Assembly: GCA_964410505.1 (NCBI GenBank)
Contig: CAYPGR010000004.1
Coordinates: 21,670 to 85,669 of the forward strand
Direction of reading: 5' to 3'
Source: UBA1361 sp041656375
Lineage (GTDB): Bacteria; Bacillota_I; Bacilli_A; RFN20; CAG-826
Length of the DNA: 64,000 bases
The position numbers and the translations under genes are program-made. The number at the start of each line of letters is the position of its first letter. The first letter of the stretch is position 1. Of the stretch, positions 1 to 7,211 are shown in pieces. The notes below the pieces were generated by a model. It was not told the origin of the DNA. It searched no databases and saw only the letters and a program-made list of their open reading frames with translations.

Positions 1-44
1 AATATCCTCGGGCCTACGGTCAAATAAAGAAGAACCCATTATAG
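1..44 (+). CDS. rsmG: C-terminal end of RsmG (16S rRNA m7G methyltransferase), partial
   Basis: Only the last 13 codons are in the window. The frame starting at base 3 reads YPRAYGQIKKNPL and ends at TAG 42-44. The pattern YPR..G.I.K.PL resembles the C-terminus of Firmicute RsmG/GidB proteins, and rsmG directly upstream of soj/parA is the usual gene order near the origin in Bacilli. The other two frames give less protein-like ends. The identification rests on this short tail plus synteny, so it is moderate. Confidence 0.55.
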   Translation, partial: YPRAYGQIKKNPL

Positions 45-53
45 GGTTTTTTT
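33..53 (+). terminator. Short terminator at the end of rsmG
   Basis: Stem AACCC/GGGTT (33-37 and 44-48) with a 6-nt loop, followed by a run of T to 53. The stem overlaps the rsmG stop codon. It is short and therefore probably weak. Confidence 0.45.
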
Positions 54-76
54 GTTATAATGTACGGGAGTAAAAT

Positions 77-856
77 ATGACCAAAATTATTGCAATTGCT
101 AACCAAAAAGGTGGTGTTGGAAAAACAACGACTGCTATTAATCTGAGTGCCTCTTTTGCGCACTTTGGTCGTAAGGTTTTGCTCATCGATATGGACCCGC
201 AAGGTAATTCGAGTCGCGGTCTAGGTCTTGATCCAACAAATGTTAAATATACGATCTACCATAATTTCTTTAAGGGAATCAATATTAACAAAACCATTTA
301 TAAAACCCCCCTTAAAAATTTAGATGTCATTGGTGCCAATTTATTGCTCGCCCGTACGGATGTCGAAATCACAACTATTCCGCAACACCCTTTTACGGTA
401 TTGAAATCAAAAATTAAAGAACTTGATCGCAGTTATGATTATATCTTTATTGATTGCCCACCATCGCTTGGCCTTTTAAGTACGAATGCGCTGGTGGCGG
501 CCAATAGTGTCATCATTCCTGTTCAATGTGAGTATTTTGCCTTAGAAGCCGTCGCGCAAGTTTTAGCCACCATTAAACAAGTCCAAACGTCCCATAACGA
601 TCATCTGAAAATTGAAGGGTTTTTACTCACAATGTACGATGAACGGACCCGGCTAGGGATTGAAATTAGCCAACAAATCAGAGGTTTATTTAAAGAATCG
701 ACCTTTATGACACCGATTCCTCGGAATATTGCCCTCGCAGAAGCGAGCGCAAAAATGCTCCCGACGATTCTTTACAAACCAAGTTCAAAAGGTTCACTAG
801 CCTATTTAAATGTTGCTAAGGAAATTATTGAAAATGAAGAAAGAATCGAAGAATAA
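77..856 (+). CDS. parA: ParA/Soj chromosome-partitioning ATPase
   Basis: 259 aa, the usual ParA length. It is a deviant-Walker ATPase that works with ParB-parS in origin segregation. Residues 11-18 are KGGVGKTT, the P-loop with the signature lysine, and an IDMDPQGN motif follows near residue 38. The downstream FIDCPPSLG motif (Walker B region) is intact. The start is supported by GGGAG at 66-70, and a TATAAT box lies at 56-61, so the mRNA leader is very short. The gene overlaps parB by 23 nt, indicating translational coupling. Confidence 0.95.
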   Translation: MTKIIAIANQKGGVGKTTTAINLSASFAHFGRKVLLIDMDPQGNSSRGLGLDPTNVKYTIYHNFFKGININKTIYKTPLKNLDVIGANLLLARTDVEITTIPQHPFTVLKSKIKELDRSYDYIFIDCPPSLGLLSTNALVAANSVIIPVQCEYFALEAVAQVLATIKQVQTSHNDHLKIEGFLLTMYDERTRLGIEISQQIRGLFKESTFMTPIPRNIALAEASAKMLPTILYKPSSKGSLAYLNVAKEIIENEERIEE

Positions 857-1640
857 ATTACTTAACGAACATTTAAGTTCCCTTATTTCCAAATATTCTC
901 AAAGTAATGTTTTGGATGAACTGGCTAAAGCACATGGCAATTTACCTATTCAAGCGTTGAAAATAGAAGAAATTCTTGACAATCAATTTGTTAAAAAAGT
1001 GACTTTGCCCCCATTTAAACTTAAAATATTTATTGAAAACTACCAACATAATATTTTATTAGAACCACTCGTCGTAAGAGCTAAAGGCGATAAATATGAA
1101 GTCATTATTGGCCGAAAACGATTAGCGGCTGCCCGTCTTGCGAAACTACCGGAAATTCCGGTTATTATCATGAATTACAATGATGAAGAAACACTTCTCA
1201 TTCTTTTGGCAAAAGTAAGAGATGCCCAAGGAAGTGGTGTCCTGGAATTAGCCTACATCTTTGATCACCTACACAAACAATATGGTTATTCACACCAAAG
1301 CCTAGCTAAGTTAGCGATGACGAGTCGGTCGCAAGTGACTAATATACTGCGTCTTTTAAAACTAAGTCAACCGCTTTTAAAGGCCCTCAATTATGAAGAA
1401 CTCTCATTTGGTCATGCGCGGGCATTAATTACAGTCTCGGAAGAAAATGCCCTTAGTTATTTAAGACTCATTACTGAAAATAAACTTTCGGTTCGCGAGA
1501 TAGAAACCCTCCTTAAAGCGCCCAATGAATTGGGTGTGACAGATCAAGAATACTTCTATATCAAACATAAAAACAAAGTGACGATTATCTTCAAGGACGA
1601 AATGATGGCAAATCAATTTATCCAAAAAAAACTCAAATAA
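834..1640 (+). CDS. parB: ParB/Spo0J-like DNA-binding partition protein, divergent
   Basis: 268 aa. I start at ATG 834 (MKKESKNK), preceded by AAGGA, rather than the in-frame ATG at 810. The central HTH region (YSHQSLAKLAMTSRSQVTNI) and the following LSFGHARAL segment are typical ParB. The N-terminal CTP-binding region is not: GERRxRA reads GRKRLAA, the ENxQR motif reads LAKVR, and the NPxQPR motif of box I is unrecognisable. Its location after parA makes the ParB role likely, but CTP-dependent clamping as described for B. subtilis Spo0J may be altered. Noc is a paralogous alternative, made less likely by the adjacent parA. Confidence 0.85.
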   Translation: MKKESKNKLLNEHLSSLISKYSQSNVLDELAKAHGNLPIQALKIEEILDNQFVKKVTLPPFKLKIFIENYQHNILLEPLVVRAKGDKYEVIIGRKRLAAARLAKLPEIPVIIMNYNDEETLLILLAKVRDAQGSGVLELAYIFDHLHKQYGYSHQSLAKLAMTSRSQVTNILRLLKLSQPLLKALNYEELSFGHARALITVSEENALSYLRLITENKLSVREIETLLKAPNELGVTDQEYFYIKHKNKVTIIFKDEMMANQFIQKKLK

Positions 1641-1649
1641 TTATATATG

Positions 1650-1678
1650 TTGAAAAAAATACCGATTACGATTATAAT
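1650..1678 (+). promoter_or_regulatory. Promoter of the ribU transcript
   Basis: TTGAAA (1650-1655), 17-bp spacer, TATAAT (1673-1678). Transcription would start at about 1685, at the 5' edge of the FMN aptamer. Confidence 0.75.
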
Positions 1679-1683
1679 GGAAT

Positions 1684-1788
1684 TACTTCAGGGCGGGGTG
1701 TAAGTCCCCACCGGCGGTATACCCCGCGAGCGCAAGCTGAACTAGTGAGATTCTAGTGGCGACAGTTATAGTCTGGATGGGAGAAGAC
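1684..1788 (+). promoter_or_regulatory. FMN riboswitch (RFN element)
   Basis: The RFN hallmarks are present in order: CTTCAGGGCGGGGTG near 1687, CCACCGGCGGT near 1709, CCCGCGAGC near 1723, GTGAGATTCTAGTGG near 1745, CGACAGTTATAGTC near 1760 and GGATGGGAGAAG near 1776. The outer stem pairs CTTC with GAAG. It sits in the leader of ribU, as in other Firmicutes, and should turn the gene off when FMN is plentiful. Confidence 0.95.
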
Positions 1789-1798
1789 CTTTCTTTAT

Positions 1799-1824
1799 AG
1801 GCGCTCTGAAAAGGGGGCCTTTTT
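1799..1824 (+). terminator. Riboswitch expression-platform hairpin masking the ribU SD
   Basis: A stem from 1799 to 1820 pairs AGGC with GCCT, then CTCT with AGGG across one G-G mismatch, closed by a GAAA loop. The purine-rich 3' arm (1811-1817) is the ribU Shine-Dalgarno, and four T residues follow directly before the ATG. It could act as an intrinsic terminator, as an SD sequestor, or as both. Confidence 0.6.
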
Positions 1825-2460
1825 ATGAACAAAAATGTATTAGAACAATCACCAATTGAATCCAAGGAAAAAGAACCGATTTCACGGCGCCAATCTAAGA
1901 GAAGACAAACTACCATTATTGTTGGGACAGCTATCTTTGCGGCGATTTCCGTTTTACTATATATTGCCAAAGTACCGCCCTTTATTTTTCCAATTTTCCC
2001 ACCTCCATTTGATTTTTTAGAAATCAATTTTAGTGAAGTGCCAGCAATGATTGCCGGCTTTGCGTATGGACCACTAAGTGGATTCATGGTGTTAGTTATT
2101 CGCTTTCTTGTTAAATTACCTTTAACTTCGACTGCCATGATTGGTGAAGTAGCCGATATTATTTATTCATCGAGTTTCGTCTTAACAGCAACGATTATCT
2201 ATAAATATCGGCGGACCTTTAAGGGGGTTTTATTAGGATTAAGTATCGCCTTTTTCGTTCAAGTGATCGTGAGTGCGGCCGCAAACTACTTTGTGATTTA
2301 TGATATGTATAATGTGCTATTTGGTGGCCACCTCCCATTTAATGCCAAACAATTTATTGTTTATGTAATCCCCTTTAACATGATTAAAAACTTAATTATT
2401 GCGACGTTGACGCTTCTCGTATATAAGCGGATTTCTAAATTTATTAGAGGTTTCTATTAA
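1825..2460 (+). CDS. ribU: RibU, riboflavin-binding S component of an ECF transporter
   Basis: 211 aa integral membrane protein with a charged N-terminal tail of about 30 residues and about six hydrophobic segments. Family signatures visible are the EINFSEVPAMIAGFAYGP segment and the following KLPLTSTAMIGEVAD stretch. It binds riboflavin and uses a shared EcfT-A-A' module, which is not in this window. The FMN riboswitch in its leader fixes the substrate. ATG 1825 lies 7 nt after the SD, which is buried in the leader hairpin. A strong terminator follows. Confidence 0.93.
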   Translation: MNKNVLEQSPIESKEKEPISRRQSKRRQTTIIVGTAIFAAISVLLYIAKVPPFIFPIFPPPFDFLEINFSEVPAMIAGFAYGPLSGFMVLVIRFLVKLPLTSTAMIGEVADIIYSSSFVLTATIIYKYRRTFKGVLLGLSIAFFVQVIVSAAANYFVIYDMYNVLFGGHLPFNAKQFIVYVIPFNMIKNLIIATLTLLVYKRISKFIRGFY

Positions 2461-2464
2461 AAGA

Positions 2465-2497
2465 AAAACGCTAGCGACTTGCTAGCGTTTTCTTTTT
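2465..2497. terminator. Bidirectional terminator between ribU and ferredoxin
   Basis: Perfect 11-bp stem AAAACGCTAGC/GCTAGCGTTTT around a 5-nt loop, with T-rich flanks on both strands. It serves the convergent ribU (+) and fer (-) genes. Confidence 0.85.
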
Positions 2498-2513
2498 CAA
2501 ATGGTTGATAAGT

Positions 2514-2708
2514 TTATTCAACTTTGATCGCGCCGGTTGGGCATGATGCTTCCGCTTCAAGGGCGGCATCGACTAGATCGGCAGGAACAGTATCTGTAAG
2601 CGTCTTCATTTTTCCGTCATCATCCCAATCAAATACTTGTGGGCAAATGGAATTGCAAACACCGCAGCTAATGCATAAATCTTTATCAAGTGTAACTTTA
2701 CGTGGCAT
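2514..2708 (-). CDS. fer: Small [4Fe-4S] ferredoxin
   Basis: 64 aa. I start at MPRKVTLDKDLC (ATG at 2708), preceded by AGGAGG on the minus strand, not at the longer upstream frame. The motif CISCGVCNSICP supplies three cluster cysteines plus an extra one, and a distal SCPTGAI supplies the last, which is the single-cluster Bacillus/Thermotoga ferredoxin pattern. It is a cytosolic one-electron carrier. It is monocistronic, with its own promoter and a shared terminator. Confidence 0.9.
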   Translation of the reverse strand: MPRKVTLDKDLCISCGVCNSICPQVFDWDDDGKMKTLTDTVPADLVDAALEAEASCPTGAIKVE

Positions 2709-2730
2709 GTTAAACCTCCTAATATAAGTA

Positions 2731-2759
2731 ATTATAACCATTTGAACGGGGCAATTCAA
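2731..2759 (-). promoter_or_regulatory. Promoter of the ferredoxin gene
   Basis: On the minus strand TTGAAT (2759-2754), 17-bp spacer, TATAAT (2736-2731), about 22 nt upstream of the ATG. Confidence 0.7.
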
Positions 2760-2834
2760 TTCATATTAGAAAGAGAATAATTCTAAAGGGTTACCCGAGT
2801 AATTTGTGCTTATTTATATTATTATAAATAGAGT

Positions 2835-3149
2835 ATGGCACGGAAAGAACAAATGCAAACCCGAGTTGATTATTGGCGTGATTATCGGCAAACGATAAAA
2901 ACGAGTTTTGCCCGTTCCCAAAAGCCAGAAAAAAAGCCTAAAGTCGTGCAAAAACCGGTCCTTGTGGAAGAAGAAAAAAAGCCTTCGGTTATGCGTGCGG
3001 AAGCTTTACTTAACGAATATGAAAAGAAGAGTGGTGTTGAAGAAGAATCAAAAAGAGAACCAAACGGGTTACTCTTTGGTCTTGCAATCGTGGTGCTTCT
3101 TTTAATTATCGCCGGTGTAATATTCATGATTTGGAGGTATCAATTATGA
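2835..3149 (+). CDS. Hypothetical single-pass membrane protein upstream of cmk
   Basis: 104 aa. The first ~75 residues are highly charged and Lys/Glu-rich. They are followed by one C-terminal transmembrane segment (GLLFGLAIVVLLLIIAGVIF), so it is probably a tail-anchored protein with its charged part in the cytoplasm. I recognise no family. There is no Shine-Dalgarno before ATG 2835, and a TATAAA box ends 6 nt upstream, suggesting a leaderless message. The TGA stop overlaps the cmk start by 4 nt, so the two are co-translated. Confidence 0.7.
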   Translation: MARKEQMQTRVDYWRDYRQTIKTSFARSQKPEKKPKVVQKPVLVEEEKKPSVMRAEALLNEYEKKSGVEEESKREPNGLLFGLAIVVLLLIIAGVIFMIWRYQL

Positions 3150-3814
3150 AAAATATAGCCATTGCCATCGATGGTCCTGCCGCAGCAGGAAAATCGACTA
3201 TTGCCAAAAAAGTAGCCGCTCATTTTAATTTTGTTTATATCGATACGGGAGCGATGTATCGGGCCTTTACGTGGTATGTTTTAGAAAAAGGACTCGATCC
3301 TAAAGATGAAAATCTCGCAAATTCAGTCATCTCAGAAGTGCACATTCGCCTTTCAAGTGATGGCAAAGTTTTTGTTAATGGGATGGATGTTTCTAAAGCC
3401 ATTCGCGAACCACGGGTATCAGGTAATGTTAGTTACATTGCTTCTTATCCAAAGGTCCGCATTTTCTTAACTGAACAACAACGAGAACTTGCGAAAGAGG
3501 TCAGTGTGGTGATGGATGGCCGTGATATCGGCACCTTCGTTTTACCGCATGCGGATGTCAAAATATTTCAAACCGCTTCAGTCGCTATCCGGGCGAAGCG
3601 TCGCTTTTTGGAAAATGAACAAAAAGGAATTAAAACGAGCCTTGAAGAAATCGAAAAAGAACTTGCTATGCGGGATCATATTGATTCGACGCGGGCGATG
3701 GCCCCTCTTCGTCAAGCAGAAGATGCCATTATTTTAGATACCGATTATCTATCGATTGATGAGGTTGTTGATGTCATCATCAAAATTGTAAATAACAAGA
3801 TTGGAGTCAGATAA
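3146..3814 (+). CDS. cmk: Cytidylate kinase
   Basis: 222 aa; phosphorylates CMP and dCMP to the diphosphates. The P-loop GPAAAGKST is at residues 10-18, followed by DTGAMYRAFTW (substrate site) and MDGRDIGTFVLP. I choose ATG 3146, preceded by GGAGG, over the TTG at 3131. Its stop overlaps the der start by one base, as in the cmk-der operons of other Bacilli. Confidence 0.95.
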   Translation: MKNIAIAIDGPAAAGKSTIAKKVAAHFNFVYIDTGAMYRAFTWYVLEKGLDPKDENLANSVISEVHIRLSSDGKVFVNGMDVSKAIREPRVSGNVSYIASYPKVRIFLTEQQRELAKEVSVVMDGRDIGTFVLPHADVKIFQTASVAIRAKRRFLENEQKGIKTSLEEIEKELAMRDHIDSTRAMAPLRQAEDAIILDTDYLSIDEVVDVIIKIVNNKIGVR

Positions 3815-5121
3815 TGTCATTACCTGTCGTTGCCATTGTTGGCACACCAAACGTGGGTAAATCCACCATATTTAATCGGATTATCGGGGAACGTCGGTCG
3901 ATCATCCATGATGAACGCGGGGTGACACGCGACCGAATTTATGCCGTTGGCGAATGGTTAACCCGTAAATTTAACTTAATTGACACTGGAGGAATAGAAC
4001 TTGTAAAAAGTGCTTTCCAACAACAAATACGTGCCCAAGTTGAAATTGCAATTGAAGAAGCGGATGTCATTATTTATATTGGCGATGGCCCATTAGGAGT
4101 TACGTCCGATGATCGGGAAATTGCAAATCTTTTATATCGCGCAAATAAGCCAGTCGTTGTTGCCGTCAATAAAATTGATGGAGCTGAACACCATTACTTA
4201 ATTCAAGATTTCTATGCCCTTGGCCTTGGTGAACCAATTGCCATAAGTGGGGCGCATGGGATTGGGATTGGTGATTTACTCGATGAAGTCATTAGAGTTC
4301 TACCAGAACAAACCGATGATTATCACGAAGATGTGACATCTTTTGCGATAATTGGGCAGCCTAATGTTGGCAAGTCAAGTTTAGTCAACGCGATCTTAAA
4401 TCGCGAACGCGTAATTGTGACGAATATTGAGGGCACGACCCGTGATTCGATTGACACACCATTTACACGTAACGGCAAAGACTATGTCGTGATTGACACG
4501 GCAGGCCTAAAAAAGCGTGGGAAGATTTATGAAAGTGTTGATAAATATGCTGCTTTGCGCGCATTTAGTGCGATTTCAAAGGCGGATATTATATTATTCG
4601 TTATTGATGCGGTTGCTGGGATTAGAGAGCAAGACAAGCATGTGGTTGGCTACGCCATTGAAGAGAGTAAAGCGATTATCATTGTCGTTAATAAATGGGA
4701 TGCAATTGAGAAAAATGATAAAACGATGAATGAATTCACCGATAAGATTCGCAAGGAGTTCAAGTTTCTCGATTATGCGCCGGTTGTCTATGTATCCGCT
4801 TTAACAAAGTTACGCATCGACCAAATTTTTACGCAAATTGATTTTGTGAGTGATGCCTATCGGCGCCGCGTTGAAACAAACTTACTCAATGAAGTGATTC
4901 ATCGCGCCCAACTTTATAACGATCCCCCTGTTTTTAATGGGGGCCGCGTAAAAATTTACTACGCTAACCAAGTGAGTATTAAACCGCCTACCTTTGTCTT
5001 TTTTGTTAATAGTCCACAATATGTTCACTTTTCATATCAACGATATTTAGAAAATCAAATTAGAGAAGCGTTTTCCTTTGAAGGAACGCCACTAAAATTT
5101 ATCTTCAGGGAGCGTAAATAA
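3814..5121 (+). CDS. der: Ribosome-biogenesis GTPase Der (EngA)
   Basis: 435 aa with two tandem GTPase domains and a C-terminal KH-like domain. G1 motifs are GTPNVGKS at residues 10-17 and GQPNVGKSS near residue 181. NKID and NKWD are the two G4 motifs, and DTGG and DTAG the G3 motifs. It acts in 50S subunit assembly. Length and architecture are standard. One-base overlap with cmk and a 1-nt gap to gpsA indicate an operon. Confidence 0.96.
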   Translation: MSLPVVAIVGTPNVGKSTIFNRIIGERRSIIHDERGVTRDRIYAVGEWLTRKFNLIDTGGIELVKSAFQQQIRAQVEIAIEEADVIIYIGDGPLGVTSDDREIANLLYRANKPVVVAVNKIDGAEHHYLIQDFYALGLGEPIAISGAHGIGIGDLLDEVIRVLPEQTDDYHEDVTSFAIIGQPNVGKSSLVNAILNRERVIVTNIEGTTRDSIDTPFTRNGKDYVVIDTAGLKKRGKIYESVDKYAALRAFSAISKADIILFVIDAVAGIREQDKHVVGYAIEESKAIIIVVNKWDAIEKNDKTMNEFTDKIRKEFKFLDYAPVVYVSALTKLRIDQIFTQIDFVSDAYRRRVETNLLNEVIHRAQLYNDPPVFNGGRVKIYYANQVSIKPPTFVFFVNSPQYVHFSYQRYLENQIREAFSFEGTPLKFIFRERK

Positions 5122-5122
5122 T

Positions 5123-6127
5123 ATGAATGTTACGATTTTCGGGACGGGAACTTGGGGAACCGCCTTAGCCCAAGTGTTAAGCGATAATGGCCATACCCCT
5201 TTACTTTACGGGATTGAACAGTCGCAAGTAGATGATATCAATCTCAATCACCGCAATACTTTCTTTTTTGGTGATGAAGTTGTCCTCCACCAAAGTGTTC
5301 AAGCGACCACCGATCTTGACCATGCGATGGCCCATAGCAATATTTACCTCTTAAGTGTGCCTTCTTTTGTGATGCGCGGGCTACTTGATCAAATTAGCCA
5401 AAAGCTTAATAAAAAAGTTCTCTTTATTAATACCGCTAAAGGATTTGATATCGAAAAAGAAGAACGTTTAAGCGATCTCATTCGGGAAGAAATCCAGCCA
5501 TCGTTTTTACGTGGTGTGGTGTCCCTGATCGGTCCAAGTCATGCCGAGGAAGTGGTCATTCGGCTCCTTACCGTGGTGACCGCAACGAGCCAGGAATTTG
5601 ATAATGCAGTACTTGTCCAAGAACTATTTTCTAATGAATATTTCCGGGTTTATACCCAAACTGATGAAATTGGTGCTGAACTTGGGGTGGCCTATAAAAA
5701 TGCGATTGCCATCGCTAGTGGTGTCCTTGCGGGTCTCGGGTATGGAGATAATGCACGGGCCGCACTTATTACACGAGGCCTCGCAGAAATGGTCCGCTTT
5801 GGTCTCCATTATGGCGCTAAACTTGAAACTTACTTGGGGCTCACTGGCTTAGGTGATTTAATTGTCACGTGTAACTCCGTCCATTCTCGGAACTTTCAAG
5901 CGGGCTTTGAAATTGGCAAGGCTAATAACGCTAAAATCTTTTTGGAAACGAACAAGAAGACCGTTGAAGGTATTCGTACCGCCAAAATTATCCACCAACT
6001 TTCATTAAAGAATGGGCTTGAACTTCCGATTGTGAATGGTATCTATAAAGTTCTCTATGAAAACGCTTTACCAAGCGAAATTGTTAAAATGTTAATGTTA
6101 AGACCACTTCGAAGCGAGGAAAATTAA
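5123..6127 (+). CDS. gpsA: Glycerol-3-phosphate dehydrogenase [NAD(P)+]
   Basis: 334 aa; reduces dihydroxyacetone phosphate to sn-glycerol 3-phosphate for phospholipid synthesis. The Rossmann motif GTGTWGTALA is at residues 7-16, GPSHAEE gives the second signature, and AYKNAIAIASG carries the catalytic lysine. The der-gpsA-hup order matches Bacillus, but spoIVA, which sits between gpsA and hup there, is missing. Confidence 0.95.
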   Translation: MNVTIFGTGTWGTALAQVLSDNGHTPLLYGIEQSQVDDINLNHRNTFFFGDEVVLHQSVQATTDLDHAMAHSNIYLLSVPSFVMRGLLDQISQKLNKKVLFINTAKGFDIEKEERLSDLIREEIQPSFLRGVVSLIGPSHAEEVVIRLLTVVTATSQEFDNAVLVQELFSNEYFRVYTQTDEIGAELGVAYKNAIAIASGVLAGLGYGDNARAALITRGLAEMVRFGLHYGAKLETYLGLTGLGDLIVTCNSVHSRNFQAGFEIGKANNAKIFLETNKKTVEGIRTAKIIHQLSLKNGLELPIVNGIYKVLYENALPSEIVKMLMLRPLRSEEN

Positions 6128-6188
6128 TTAGTTCTTGCGAATTATCCGAAGATATGATAATTTGTAATTATTAAAGGAGTTGAGAATT

Positions 6189-6464
6189 ATGAATAAAGCA
6201 GAATTGATTAGCGTTATTGCCGACGAACTTTTATTGACAAAGCGATCGGTGGAAGAAATCATTGGTTTATTTTGTGAAACTGTCGTCGCGACCCTAGAAA
6301 AAGGCGAAGAAGTTAAATTAACTGGATTCGGCACCTTTGAAATTAGAAAACGTAAAGAACGTCGCGGTGTAAGTCCACAAACTGGAGATGAAATTGTCAT
6401 TCCAGCGGGCCGTACGATTGTTTTCAAACCATCAAAATTACTCAAAGAAAAAGTCCAAGGCTAA
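6189..6464 (+). CDS. hup: HU-family nucleoid protein
   Basis: 91 aa, the normal HU length. The pattern MNKAELI...LTKRSVEEII at the N-terminus and GFGTFEIRKRKERRGVSPQTG with the following arm are diagnostic. I start at ATG 6189, 10 nt after AAGGAG, rather than at the in-frame TTG at 6180. A GATAAT box near 6156 with TTGCGA 15 bp upstream may be its own promoter. Confidence 0.93.
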   Translation: MNKAELISVIADELLLTKRSVEEIIGLFCETVVATLEKGEEVKLTGFGTFEIRKRKERRGVSPQTGDEIVIPAGRTIVFKPSKLLKEKVQG

Positions 6465-6488
6465 TTAAGTATTGCACTTGGCTTTCAT

Positions 6489-7157
6489 ATGTCGAACCCT
6501 CATTCAAAGCTTTTTGAAGAAATAGCAACCGTTTTTAATAAGCACGGCTTTAAACTCTACATGGTTGGAGGAACAAGCCGTGATTTTCTTTTGGGCGAAG
6601 AAATTGATGATTACGATTTTGCCACGGACGCGACACCCGATGATATGCGGGCCTTTTTACCGAAGGCTAATTATCGATTTAGCATGTTTGGAACGATAAC
6701 TTTCAAAATCCACGGACAAAAGGTGGAAGTGACCACACTTCGTCAAGAAGGTGAATATCGTGATTTACGGCACCCAAGTGCGATTACATTTGTACGTGAA
6801 CCCGAGAAAGATTATGTACGACGTGATTTCACCGTTAATGCCCTTTATATTGATGAAAATTATCGGGTACTTGATTTTTGTCAAGGGCTTGATGATTTAA
6901 AAAAACGCATTTTACGAATGATTGGTGATCCCCAAGTTCGTTTTAAAGAGGATCCGTTACGGATGTATCGGGCTCTTCGTTTTATTGTTAGATTCGGCTT
7001 CAAATTCGATTTAATACTCAATAATGCAATGACTGAAAATGCCGAATTATCTACAAATTTAAATCCAGATAAAATTGCGGGTGAACGAAGAAAAGTGCAC
7101 CCTGAGCACCTCGCTAATTATGATGCTTTGTGTCGTTACTATAAGCTTTCTCTATAG
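6489..7157 (+). CDS. Truncated CCA-adding / poly(A) polymerase-type nucleotidyltransferase
   Basis: 222 aa, about half the usual ~400. The head domain is complete: GGTSRDFLLG and DDYDFATDATPDD (class II nucleotidyltransferase metal ligands), RRDFTVNALY, and EDPLRMYRALRF. The neck motif NPDKIAGERRK follows, and then the protein stops. The body and tail domains that grip the tRNA are absent, and the 54 nt before glmS cannot encode them. No Shine-Dalgarno is visible. It may be a minimal CCA or nucleotide-adding enzyme, or a decaying copy. Every encoded catalytic motif is intact and there is no internal stop, which favours a functional short form. Confidence 0.75.
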   Translation: MSNPHSKLFEEIATVFNKHGFKLYMVGGTSRDFLLGEEIDDYDFATDATPDDMRAFLPKANYRFSMFGTITFKIHGQKVEVTTLRQEGEYRDLRHPSAITFVREPEKDYVRRDFTVNALYIDENYRVLDFCQGLDDLKKRILRMIGDPQVRFKEDPLRMYRALRFIVRFGFKFDLILNNAMTENAELSTNLNPDKIAGERRKVHPEHLANYDALCRYYKLSL

Positions 7158-7211
7158 TCGAGGGAGTGAAGTCTTTCATTTGTAGTAAAATATATAACAA
7201 GAGGTACTTTT

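Noticed and set aside
1683..2138. 151-codon open frame on the minus strand across the FMN riboswitch and ribU
   Set aside because: It is antisense to a clear RFN element and a clear membrane protein gene, has no SD or promoter, and its translation resembles no protein family.
2765..2785. TTAGAA/TTCTAA inverted repeat between ferredoxin and the cmk-operon promoter
   Set aside because: Short arms and a 9-nt spacer in AT-rich DNA; no link to either promoter's core elements.
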